Shown: positions 1 through 7,030 of the stretch, in pieces
How positions within the stretch are numbered: the stretch's first letter is position 1
How the letters are laid out: each line of letters starts with the position of its first letter
NCBI GenBank assembly: GCA_964482515.1
Contig: CAYZXT010000001.1
Span: 1 to 64,000, forward strand
Origin: CAYZXT01 sp964482515
GTDB taxonomy: Bacteria > Elusimicrobiota > Elusimicrobia > FEN-1173
DNA: 64,000 bases
Direction of reading: 5' to 3'
Translations under genes and position numbers: made by a program
Notes under the pieces: generated by a model
What the model was told of the DNA's origin: nothing
What the model saw: the letters and a program-made list of their open reading frames with translations, nothing else
The model's database searches: none

Positions 1-969
1 TCCGAGGAGCAGACCTACCGCATCGATCACTACCTCGGCAAGGAAACCGTCCAGAGCCTCATGGTGCTGCGGTTCGCGAACATCCTTTTCGAACCCATCT
101 GGAACCGGCAATACGTCGACCACGTTCAGATCACCGCGGCCGAAGAGTTGGGCGTGGGACACCGGGCCGGTTATTACGAGGAAGCCGGCGTGCTGCGCGA
201 CATGTTCCAGAACCATCTGCTCCAATTGCTTTGCATCACGGCCATGGAGCCGCCGCCGAGTTTCCACGCCGATCGCGTGCGGGACGAAAAGGCCCAGGTG
301 CTCCGCGCCGTGCGGCCGATCGGCTACGGCGGCGTGGACCAAAACGTCGTCCGCGGCCAATACGGTCCGAGTTCCGATGGAAAAAACCCTGGCTACCGTC
401 AGGAAAAAGGCGTGGCGCCGGACTCCATCACGGAGACCTACGCGGCCATGAAGCTCCTCGTGGACAACTGGCGCTGGGAGGGCGTTCCGTTCTACATCCG
501 TTCCGGAAAGAGCATGGCGAAGCGGCTGACGGAGATCGCCGTCACCTTCAAGCGCGTGCCGCATTTGATCTTCAAGCCGCTCACCGCCGAGGACATGACG
601 CCCAACGTTCTGCTGATCCGCATCCAGCCTGAGGAGGGCGTGTCGCTGACCTTCGAGACGAAGCACCCCGGCCCGAAGCTCTGCATGAGCACCGTCACCA
701 TGGACTTCAATTACGAAACGGCCTTCGGCGAGGCGCCCGAAGCCTATGAGCGTTTGTTTTTGGACTGCATGGCGGGCGACCAGACATTGTTCAACCGCGC
801 CGACTGGGTGGACCTGTCCTGGACGTTTTTGGGGCCGATCCTCGAGAAGTGGAAGAACAAGCCGGAGGGGGCGAACGCGTTCCCGAACTACGCGGCCGGC
901 TCCTGGGGGCCCGCGGCGGCGGACGCGCTTCTCGAATCCGACGGCCGTTCCTGGCGCAATCCGGAGTGA
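1..969 (+). CDS. zwf: Glucose-6-phosphate 1-dehydrogenase (5' truncated by window edge)
   Basis: Oxidises glucose 6-phosphate to 6-phosphogluconolactone with NAD(P)+, the entry step of the oxidative pentose phosphate pathway. The open frame runs from base 1, so the start lies outside the window; about 160-180 N-terminal residues, including the nucleotide-binding fold, are missing. The active-site signature RIDHYLGKE is at visible residues 7-15, and the substrate-domain stretch NWRWEGVPFYIRSGK is also present. The 322 visible residues match the C-terminal two thirds of the family. The next gene, 6-phosphogluconolactonase, takes the product, and its start lies at or just after this stop codon. 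The gene is cut only by the window edge and shows no sign of being broken. Confidence 0.96.
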   Translation, partial: SEEQTYRIDHYLGKETVQSLMVLRFANILFEPIWNRQYVDHVQITAAEELGVGHRAGYYEEAGVLRDMFQNHLLQLLCITAMEPPPSFHADRVRDEKAQVLRAVRPIGYGGVDQNVVRGQYGPSSDGKNPGYRQEKGVAPDSITETYAAMKLLVDNWRWEGVPFYIRSGKSMAKRLTEIAVTFKRVPHLIFKPLTAEDMTPNVLLIRIQPEEGVSLTFETKHPGPKLCMSTVTMDFNYETAFGEAPEAYERLFLDCMAGDQTLFNRADWVDLSWTFLGPILEKWKNKPEGANAFPNYAAGSWGPAAADALLESDGRSWRNPE

Positions 970-977
970 ACCCCCGC

Positions 978-1706
978 GTGCCTGAAACCCGCGTTTTTCA
1001 GGACGAAAATGAATTAGTCCGGCAACTCGCCGAAAACATCGTCTCCGAGATCCAATCCGCCCTCTCCCGCCAATCCCGTTTCGCCCTCGTCCTCTCCGGC
1101 GGAAAAACCCCCAATAAACTCTACGCGCTGCTGGCTGAACCGCCCTTCAGCTCTCAGATTCCCTGGAATAAAATCCACCTCTTCATGGGAGACGAGCGGT
1201 TCGTGCCGCCGGACCACGCGGACAGCAACTATTGTTTGGTCCGGCGGACGCTCCTGGAGAAAGTCCCGCTGCCGCCGTCCCACATGCACGCGGTACCGAC
1301 CCAGACGGACAACCCGCGCGTCTCGGCCATGGAATATGAGCGCGAGCTGCGGTTCTTTTTCGGCGGGATGGATTATCCGCGGTTCGATCTGATTTTGCTC
1401 GGCGTCGGGGAGGACGGCCACACCGCTTCGCTCTTTCCCGGAACGCGCGCCTTAGAGGAAAATAAATCTTGGGTGGCCGTTTCCGAGGCACCGCAACCGC
1501 CCCGCGTACGCTTGACTCTGACGTTCCCCGCGCTGAACAACGCCCGCCGCGCCCTCTTCCTCGCCACCGGCGCCCGCAAGTCGGCCATCCTGAAGGAAAT
1601 CCTCCACGGCCCGCTGAATAAGTATCCCGCCCAGCGCGTCCGGCCCATTGACGGCAAGCTCGAGTGGTGGGTTGATTCCCTTGCCCATCCCCCTCGTATT
1701 TCTTAA
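978..1706 (+). CDS. pgl: 6-phosphogluconolactonase
   Basis: Hydrolyses 6-phosphogluconolactone, the product of the preceding zwf gene. Family motifs are clear: SGGKTP near the N-terminus, FMGDERFVPPDHADSNY, and GVGEDGHTASLFPG. At 242 residues it is the normal DevB/Pgl length. The frame is open back to 849 inside zwf, but the family begins near VPETRVF. GTG at 978 has a GGAG 11-14 bases upstream and is my choice. GTG at 966, overlapping the zwf stop as GTGA, would add four residues and is a fair alternative. The gene forms a two-step pentose-phosphate pair with zwf. Confidence 0.93.
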   Translation: MPETRVFQDENELVRQLAENIVSEIQSALSRQSRFALVLSGGKTPNKLYALLAEPPFSSQIPWNKIHLFMGDERFVPPDHADSNYCLVRRTLLEKVPLPPSHMHAVPTQTDNPRVSAMEYERELRFFFGGMDYPRFDLILLGVGEDGHTASLFPGTRALEENKSWVAVSEAPQPPRVRLTLTFPALNNARRALFLATGARKSAILKEILHGPLNKYPAQRVRPIDGKLEWWVDSLAHPPRIS

Positions 1707-1750
1707 AATTCATAGATCAAATTTCTCTCTAACTTTAAAAGGAGTTTCCC

Positions 1751-2524
1751 ATGTCCCGTCGTCCGCTCATCGCTGGAAATTGGAAGATGCACAAGACAAT
1801 CGCCGAGTCCGTTGATTTGGTGAAAAAGCTGAAAGAAGCCCTGCCCTCTTTGTCCGACCGTGAAGCCCTCGTTTGCCCGCCGTTCACCGCCATCGCCTCC
1901 GTCGCCCAAGTCCTCAAAGGCTCGTCCGTTTTTGTGGGCGGCCAGAACATGAACGACAACGTCCAGGGCGCCTTCACCGGCGAAACCTCGCCTGCCATGC
2001 TGAAGGACGCGGGCGCGACCCACGTCATCCTTGGCCACTCGGAACGCCGCGCCTATTACGGCGAGACCGACGCATTCATCAACAAGAAAACCAAGCTCGC
2101 CATGGAACAGGGACTGACGCCCATCGTCTGCGTCGGCGAAACCCTGCAGGAACGGGAGGCCGGAAAAACCTTCAACGTTGTGGAAGGGCAGCTGGCCGGC
2201 AGCCTGGCCGGGTTCGCGGCGCAAGCGGAAAAGATCGTCATCGCCTATGAGCCCGTGTGGGCCATCGGCACCGGCAAGACCGCGTCGCCGGAACAGGCGC
2301 AGGAAGTCCACGCTTTCATCCGCAAGTGGATGGTGAAACAGTGGGGCGAGGCCGCGGCCGCGAAAGTCCGCGTGCTCTACGGCGGGTCCGTGAAGCCCGA
2401 CAACATCGACACCCTGATGGCGCAGCCGGACATCGACGGCGGCCTGGTGGGCGGGGCCAGCCTGAAGGCGGAGGATTTCATCCGGCTCGTGAAGTTCCAG
2501 TCGGTCCAAACGGCGGGCCGCTAA
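1751..2524 (+). CDS. tpiA: Triosephosphate isomerase
   Basis: Interconverts glyceraldehyde 3-phosphate and dihydroxyacetone phosphate in the cytoplasm. All catalytic landmarks are present: N10 and K12 in GNWKMH, H96 in LGHSERR, the catalytic E167 in AYEPVWAIGTGKTA, and the phosphate-binding loop YGGSVKPDN. The protein is 257 residues, the normal length. An AAAAGGAG ribosome-binding site precedes the ATG at good spacing. The gene sits 44 bases after pgl and 20 bases before the PduL gene, so it is probably cotranscribed with the pentose-phosphate genes. Confidence 0.98.
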   Translation: MSRRPLIAGNWKMHKTIAESVDLVKKLKEALPSLSDREALVCPPFTAIASVAQVLKGSSVFVGGQNMNDNVQGAFTGETSPAMLKDAGATHVILGHSERRAYYGETDAFINKKTKLAMEQGLTPIVCVGETLQEREAGKTFNVVEGQLAGSLAGFAAQAEKIVIAYEPVWAIGTGKTASPEQAQEVHAFIRKWMVKQWGEAAAAKVRVLYGGSVKPDNIDTLMAQPDIDGGLVGGASLKAEDFIRLVKFQSVQTAGR

Positions 2525-2544
2525 CGGCGGGTGAGGGGATCGGA

Positions 2545-3132
2545 ATGGAAATGTCCACGATCGGCCAAGTGACCGTCAACATCTCGAACCGGCATTTTCA
2601 CTGCACGGCCGAGACCTTCGCGAAACTTTTCGGCGCCGGCAAGAGTCCCACGAAGTTGAAGGACCTGATCCAGCCGGGTCAGTACGCCTGCGAGGAGACC
2701 GTGACCTTGCGCGGCCCCAAAGGCGCGATCCACAAAGCCCGGCTCATCGTGCCCTTCCGCCCCTACGACCAGGTGGAGCTCTCCCGCACGGACTGCTTCA
2801 CCCTCGGCATCGACGCGCCGGTGCGGGACTCGGGCAACGTGAAGGGCTCCGCGCCGATCACCCTGGAAGGCCCGGCCGGGACCGTGAACCTTCCGGAAGG
2901 CGCCATCATCCAGGCGAGACACATCCACCTGCACCCTTCTGAAGCGGCGAAGCTCGGCGTCAAGAACATGGAGTACGTCTACGTGAAAGTTGGCGAGGGG
3001 ACCGCGCGAGAGGCGATCTATAAAACCCTATGCCGCGTGCGCGAGGATATGTCCATGGAATGCCACCTCGACACCGACGAAGGGAACGCGGTCGGCGTCA
3101 AAAACGGGGAGAAGGGGACCGTGGTGAAATGA
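2545..3132 (+). CDS. pduL: PduL-type phosphate acyltransferase (phosphotransacylase)
   Basis: PduL-family enzymes convert acyl-CoA plus phosphate to acyl phosphate plus CoA, usually acetyl-CoA or propionyl-CoA. Two halves with the family His motifs are visible: NISNRHFHC near residue 15 and ARHIHLHPSEA near residue 125. Also present are QPGQYACEETVTLRGPKGAI and ISRTD-like and DAPVRDSG segments. Start 2545 is chosen because GAGGGG lies 6 bases upstream; a frame open back to 2257 is only overlap with tpiA. The 195-residue protein begins directly with the catalytic domain. It has no N-terminal encapsulation peptide, and no microcompartment shell gene is nearby, so it probably acts as a free cytoplasmic phosphotransacetylase. 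In NRHFHC, Phe and Cys replace the more usual VHL. Confidence 0.92.
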   Translation: MEMSTIGQVTVNISNRHFHCTAETFAKLFGAGKSPTKLKDLIQPGQYACEETVTLRGPKGAIHKARLIVPFRPYDQVELSRTDCFTLGIDAPVRDSGNVKGSAPITLEGPAGTVNLPEGAIIQARHIHLHPSEAAKLGVKNMEYVYVKVGEGTAREAIYKTLCRVREDMSMECHLDTDEGNAVGVKNGEKGTVVK

Positions 3133-3566
3133 AGATCGCCGTCGGATCGGACCACGGGGGATGGAAGGCCAAGACCTCCCTCGTCAAGTTTTTGCGAGCG
3201 GCGGGACACCGCGTTGCGGACCTGGGGACGGTGTCCGAGGATTCCGTCGATTACCCGGACTACGCGCGGGAAGTGGCGTTGTTGGTGAAGCACAAGAAGG
3301 CGGAACGCGGCGTTTTGGTCTGTGGTACGGGTATCGGCATGAGCATCGCCGCGAACAAAGTGAAGGGCATCCGCGCCGCCGTGGTCTGGAACCCCGAGGT
3401 GGCGAAACTGGCGGCCGAACACAACGGCGCCAACGTGTTGTGCCTGTCCGGCCGCTTCATCCCGGTGGCGCAGTTGAAAAAAATGGTGAAGGTCTGGCTG
3501 AATACCCCCTTCGGCGGCGGACGCCATCAGCGCCGCCTCGATAAGATTTCCCGGCTGGAGCGCTGA
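3129..3566 (+). CDS. rpiB: Ribose-5-phosphate isomerase B
   Basis: Interconverts ribose 5-phosphate and ribulose 5-phosphate. The RpiB/LacAB signature is complete: GSDHGG at residues 6-11, the active-site cysteine C65 in LVCGTGIGMSIAANK, and GIRAAV for the phosphate site. The start ATG overlaps the PduL stop as ATGA, which implies translational coupling. At 145 residues the length is normal. With zwf, pgl and tpiA it completes a cluster linking the pentose phosphate pathway to lower glycolysis. Confidence 0.96.
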   Translation: MKIAVGSDHGGWKAKTSLVKFLRAAGHRVADLGTVSEDSVDYPDYAREVALLVKHKKAERGVLVCGTGIGMSIAANKVKGIRAAVVWNPEVAKLAAEHNGANVLCLSGRFIPVAQLKKMVKVWLNTPFGGGRHQRRLDKISRLER

Positions 3567-4001
3567 ATGTCCGCCCGACGCCTCGTCTCCCTGGCCCTTT
3601 GCCTCATAATTTTTTCGGCGATGGCGCTGCGGGCCGCCGAATCGGCGCTCGATCTCCAGCGCCAGGGCATCCGCTTGGACAGCCAGGGCCAGAGCGAGGA
3701 GGCCCTGCAGAAACTCCGCCATGCCGTGGCCCTGGACGCGAACGATCCCTCCAACTATTTGGCCCTCGGCATGGTCGCCCTGAAGGCCGGCAAATTCGGC
3801 GAAGCGCGCGCCGCCCTGGAAAAGACGGTCCAGCTGGACCCCAATTCTCCCTCCGGCCGTTTTCATCTGGCCATGCTCTATGAGCGGGCGAAGGAGTCCG
3901 CGAAGGCCCGCGCCGAATGGGAAAAACTTTTGCGGCTTTCGCCGGACGCGGCCACGAAAGAGATCGCCGAGAGGCACCTCGGCCGTTTGGGAGCGCCGTG
4001 A
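3567..4001 (+). CDS. Small exported TPR-repeat protein
   Basis: The protein has 144 residues. Residues 1-24 form a signal peptide (positive MSARR, then a hydrophobic stretch ending near LRAAES). The rest is about three tetratricopeptide repeats, with typical phrases such as YLALGMVALKAGKFGEARAALEKTVQLD and FHLAMLYERAKESAKA broken across helices. TPR domains mediate protein-protein contacts, so a periplasmic scaffold role is likely; no specific partner can be named. It starts on the base after the rpiB stop and its own stop overlaps the next gene as GTGA. The following lipoprotein gene is the likeliest functional partner. Confidence 0.8.
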   Translation: MSARRLVSLALCLIIFSAMALRAAESALDLQRQGIRLDSQGQSEEALQKLRHAVALDANDPSNYLALGMVALKAGKFGEARAALEKTVQLDPNSPSGRFHLAMLYERAKESAKARAEWEKLLRLSPDAATKEIAERHLGRLGAP

Positions 4002-4588
4002 AATATTTCGCCGCGCTCGCCCTCCTTTGTCTCACGGCCTGCGTTTCGCCCCGCGTCGTGGTCAAACCGGGATATGATTTTTCGCAGATCCGTTCGATCG
4101 CCGTCATCGAACAGATGAACGAGGAGCGGCAAGCCGTCACGGACGAAGTGGTGCGGCAGCTGATCCCGCTGGGCTACAAAGTGACGGTCGTCTATTCCGA
4201 CGAGAGCGCGACCAAGGCGGACGCGCTTTTGCAGATAAATGTGTCGCAGTATCTGTCCGATAAAAAATACATGGTCCAGTTGGGGCGCAGCGACAACCGC
4301 CGCGACGGCTTTGGGCGCCGGCGGGGCCGCGACGTGATCGTCATGAACCCGACGACGGAGGTCCCCGGGACGGTCTATCCCGCCATGGGCGTGCCCGGCC
4401 TGGAAGACGCCCAGATCCTGGCGTCGAACTCCACGGTGTCCCTTTCATTCCGCCTCCTGGACGCCGATACGCGAGAGGTCGTGTGGAGCAGCGCCGCCCG
4501 CTATGAGGGTTTGGACCTGGCTTCCGCCGTCGAAGGCGCTGTGGATACAGTGGTCAAGCATTTTCCGTCTCTGACGAAGCAGCAATAG
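3998..4588 (+). CDS. Predicted lipoprotein of unknown function
   Basis: The start is GTG at 3998 overlapping the previous stop (GTGA). A longer frame to 3917 exists, but only the GTG start puts a lipoprotein signal at the N-terminus (VKYFAALALLCLTACVSP, lipobox LTAC). The mature part, about 180 residues, has an IRSIAVI beta strand followed by an amphipathic helix and a later strand, helix and strand pattern. This resembles the small periplasmic lipoproteins with a CsgG/LpoB-like fold that often carry KPGYDF-SQI-RSIAVI. That resemblance is weak and I do not assign a function. The gene precedes pilT by 18 bases, so an envelope or pilus-linked role is possible. Confidence 0.75.
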   Translation: MKYFAALALLCLTACVSPRVVVKPGYDFSQIRSIAVIEQMNEERQAVTDEVVRQLIPLGYKVTVVYSDESATKADALLQINVSQYLSDKKYMVQLGRSDNRRDGFGRRRGRDVIVMNPTTEVPGTVYPAMGVPGLEDAQILASNSTVSLSFRLLDADTREVVWSSAARYEGLDLASAVEGAVDTVVKHFPSLTKQQ

Positions 4589-4606
4589 AGGAGGTCACCG
4601 CGCGCC

Positions 4607-5683
4607 ATGTCCGTCGACGTCAACCAGCTTTTGCAGACAATGATCCGGGCCGGAATCTCGGACATTCATTTCAAGGCCGGCACCGCGCCCATGGTGCGTG
4701 TGAACGGCAAGCTCATCTCCACGGGCTTCACCAAGATGACGAGCCCGCACATCGAAGAGCTGGCCAACAATTTGATGAACGAGGAGCAGCGGGGGATTTT
4801 TCAGCGCGAGAGGGAACTGGATATGTCCTACGCCGTCCCCAACCTTTCGCGGTTCCGCGTGAACGTGTACCGGCAAAAAGGTTCCGTGGCGCTTTCCCTG
4901 CGCGTCGTCCCGCTCCAGGTGCGCACCTTCGCGGAACTCAACCTGCCGAACGAGCCGCTGATCAAGCTTTGTTCCAACACGCGCGGGCTCATCCTCGTGG
5001 CCGGGATCACCGGTTCCGGCAAGACCACGACGCTGAACGCGATGCTCGACCACATCAACCGCAGCTACGCCTACAACATCATCACCATCGAAGATCCCAT
5101 CGAGTATTACCATAACGACGAGAAATCCTCCATCGCCCAGCGCGAAGTGGGGGGAGACACGGACTCGTTTCAGAAGGCGCTCAAGCACATCCTGCGCCAG
5201 GACCCGGACGTTGTCGTCCTCGGGGAAATGCGGGAGGCAGACTCCATCCAGGCGGGCATCTCCGCCGCGGAGACCGGCCATCTCGTGCTGGCGACCATCC
5301 ACACCATGGACACGGCCCAAACCATGGACCGGCTGTTGGAATCCTACGAACCGAACGAACAGGCCGGTGCGCGCCTGCGTATCGCCAACGTGCTGCGCGG
5401 CATCATCGGCCAGCGGCTGCTTGAATCCACCGACGGCGCCACCCGCTATCCCGCGACCGAAATCCTCGCGGCCACGTCGCTGGTCCGAAAGCTCATGGCC
5501 GAAGGCAAGACGGCGGAAGTCCTCAAGGCCATCGAGCAGGGACAGTATTACGGGATGCATTCTTTCGATCAGGACATACTGCGTCTGTTCCAGGAAAAGA
5601 AGATCACCACGGAAGAGGCCCTGGACGCGGCCACCAACCCGGACGATCTGTTGCTGAAACTGAAAGGCGTCGGAGGGGCGTAA
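4607..5683 (+). CDS. pilT: Type IV pilus retraction ATPase PilT
   Basis: Hexameric cytoplasmic motor that powers type IV pilus retraction. An N-terminal PAS-like domain (ISDIHFKAG) is followed by the RecA-like ATPase: Walker A GITGSGKTT at residues 133-141, the Asp box ITIEDPIEYYH, Walker B LRQDPDVVVLGEMRE, and the His box GHLVLATIHTMDT. Length, 358 residues, fits PilT/PilU. The AIRNLI-type retraction motif near the C-terminus reads as a variant around RIANVLRGII, which precedes the QRLL segment. No other pilus assembly gene is in the window. The next gene, 8 bases on, encodes a proline-rich protein that may be a partner. Confidence 0.95.
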   Translation: MSVDVNQLLQTMIRAGISDIHFKAGTAPMVRVNGKLISTGFTKMTSPHIEELANNLMNEEQRGIFQRERELDMSYAVPNLSRFRVNVYRQKGSVALSLRVVPLQVRTFAELNLPNEPLIKLCSNTRGLILVAGITGSGKTTTLNAMLDHINRSYAYNIITIEDPIEYYHNDEKSSIAQREVGGDTDSFQKALKHILRQDPDVVVLGEMREADSIQAGISAAETGHLVLATIHTMDTAQTMDRLLESYEPNEQAGARLRIANVLRGIIGQRLLESTDGATRYPATEILAATSLVRKLMAEGKTAEVLKAIEQGQYYGMHSFDQDILRLFQEKKITTEEALDAATNPDDLLLKLKGVGGA

Positions 5684-5690
5684 ACAGCCG

Positions 5691-6788
5691 ATGGCTCTTG
5701 AGCGCTTTGATCTATCGCCGTCGTCCATGCCGGACCGGTATGTTTTAAAGATACGGGGCGACCGCGCCGACGTCGATAAAGTCGTGGGCGCTTTCGGTCG
5801 CGTCTGTCAGGAGGTGCGCGCGTTGGCTGATCCGGTTTATCCGTGGGCGGTGATCATCATCGGCGCGACCCTGAGCGAGCGTTTGTCAATCCAGGACTTT
5901 TTGCGTGAGATGGCGCGCCCCGCGGCGGCGGCTCCGAAACCTTTGCAGGCCTCGGACCTCACCGGCGTTTTGGCGGAGTTGAGCATGGTGCTGGGCGATT
6001 TGACGAGCCTGACCGCGGAAGAACAGGCTTTCGTGGCGAAGAAGCAGGAGGAACGGCAGGAACGCAAGGCGCGGACGATCCCTCCCATGGTGCCGCCCTC
6101 GCCGCCCGCGCCGAAGCCCGCAGCGCCGCCTCCGCCCCCCGCCGCCGCGATGCCGAACATCGGGACGGGCTTTGCCGAGTACACGTCCGCGCCGGTTTCA
6201 TCTTCGCCCTCTCCGTCAACGCCATTTCCCGATGTCAAACCCAAGGCGCCGGAACCGGCAAAGCCCGAACCGCCTGCCTCAAAACCCGCCGCGCCCCCTC
6301 CGGTCCCCGCTCCCGCGAGCCCGCCCCCGCCTCCTCCGGCCCCCGTGGCCCCGCCTCCGCCTCCCCCGGTCCCGACGGCAACCGTGACGCCCGCCGGTGA
6401 AAAAGTGGCCCAGGACCAAGTGATTCGGGCCGCTTGTTTCTATGCGCCGGGCGCCGACGCTCTGAAGGACACCTTTTTTGCCAAGCTGACGGAAGTCGCC
6501 CAGAAAAAATCCAAGAAACCGTTCCTGGTCCAGCCGGTCCTGGCCCAGGCCACACCGATTTCGACCAAGCAGGGGGGTGAATGGGCGAAGGCGGCCAAAG
6601 CCGCCGGGGCCGAAGTGGTTTTCATTCTCCTGACTCCCGAACTGGGACCGGAGTTCATGGAGCAAACCGTTGTCCAGCTGGAGATGTCCGGCCTGCATGG
6701 GTATCTCATCATTCCGTCCGAGATTGAATCCCGCCTGTTGTATGTTGATTTGACCGTTGAGCTGATGTTGATCAAACGCCATAAGTAA
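5691..6788 (+). CDS. Proline-rich linker protein with a C-terminal domain shared with the DnaA-like protein
   Basis: 365 residues, function unknown. Residues 1-80 look like a small alpha/beta domain (PDRYVLKIRGDRADVDKVV). Residues 80-125 are helical and charged. Residues 125-240 are a Pro/Ala-rich linker. Residues 247-365 form an alpha/beta domain that starts AACFYAPGAD and ends YVDLTVELMLIKRHK. This last domain matches the end of the next gene product in order and spacing (FFYPEGND at its start and YLNLALDITLIRFNK at its end), so the two are probably paralogous modules. The gene follows pilT by 8 bases and may be translated with it. A regulatory or adaptor role around the pilus motor is possible but unproven. 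Confidence 0.8.
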   Translation: MALERFDLSPSSMPDRYVLKIRGDRADVDKVVGAFGRVCQEVRALADPVYPWAVIIIGATLSERLSIQDFLREMARPAAAAPKPLQASDLTGVLAELSMVLGDLTSLTAEEQAFVAKKQEERQERKARTIPPMVPPSPPAPKPAAPPPPPAAAMPNIGTGFAEYTSAPVSSSPSPSTPFPDVKPKAPEPAKPEPPASKPAAPPPVPAPASPPPPPPAPVAPPPPPPVPTATVTPAGEKVAQDQVIRAACFYAPGADALKDTFFAKLTEVAQKKSKKPFLVQPVLAQATPISTKQGGEWAKAAKAAGAEVVFILLTPELGPEFMEQTVVQLEMSGLHGYLIIPSEIESRLLYVDLTVELMLIKRHK

Positions 6789-6892
6789 CACCTCTTTTCA
6801 AACCCCTCAAGTAAACTTCCTGTTCCGATAAACGTATTCATATAACGCACCGATTACTTCGATTTAATGGGTGAAGATTCTTTTGTTTCCTC

Positions 6893-6921
6893 TTGTTGGG
6901 GATAGTAATTCCAGATAGACT
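6893..6921 (+). promoter_or_regulatory. Sigma70-type promoter for the DnaA-like gene
   Basis: TTGTTG at 6893-6898 and TAGACT at 6916-6921 are separated by 17 bases, an ideal spacing. It lies in the 242-base gap between the proline-rich protein and the DnaA-like gene, giving a leader of about 100 bases. The mtnP promoter downstream also uses TAGACT as its -10. Confidence 0.45.
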
Positions 6922-6972
6922 AGCTCTTGAACGACCAGCGGAGGATTCGGATGGAATTATCGCATCAAGAGG

Positions 6973-6998
6973 CGCGCCCAAAGGGAACCCTGGGCGCG
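6973..6998 (+). promoter_or_regulatory. Leader hairpin before the DnaA-like gene
   Basis: CGCGCCCA (6973-6980) pairs perfectly with TGGGCGCG (6991-6998); the loop AAGGGAACCC can add a GGG/CCC inner stem. GCGTTTTC follows, with only four T residues. It could be a weak terminator or an attenuator inside the leader, 33 bases before the ATG at 7031. Confidence 0.45.
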
Positions 6999-7030
6999 GC
7001 GTTTTCTGTTGCCATTTTAGAAGGGAACGT

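Noticed and set aside
849..977. Extension of pgl into zwf
   Set aside because: The extra residues are coded within zwf, lack a ribosome site and do not match the family.
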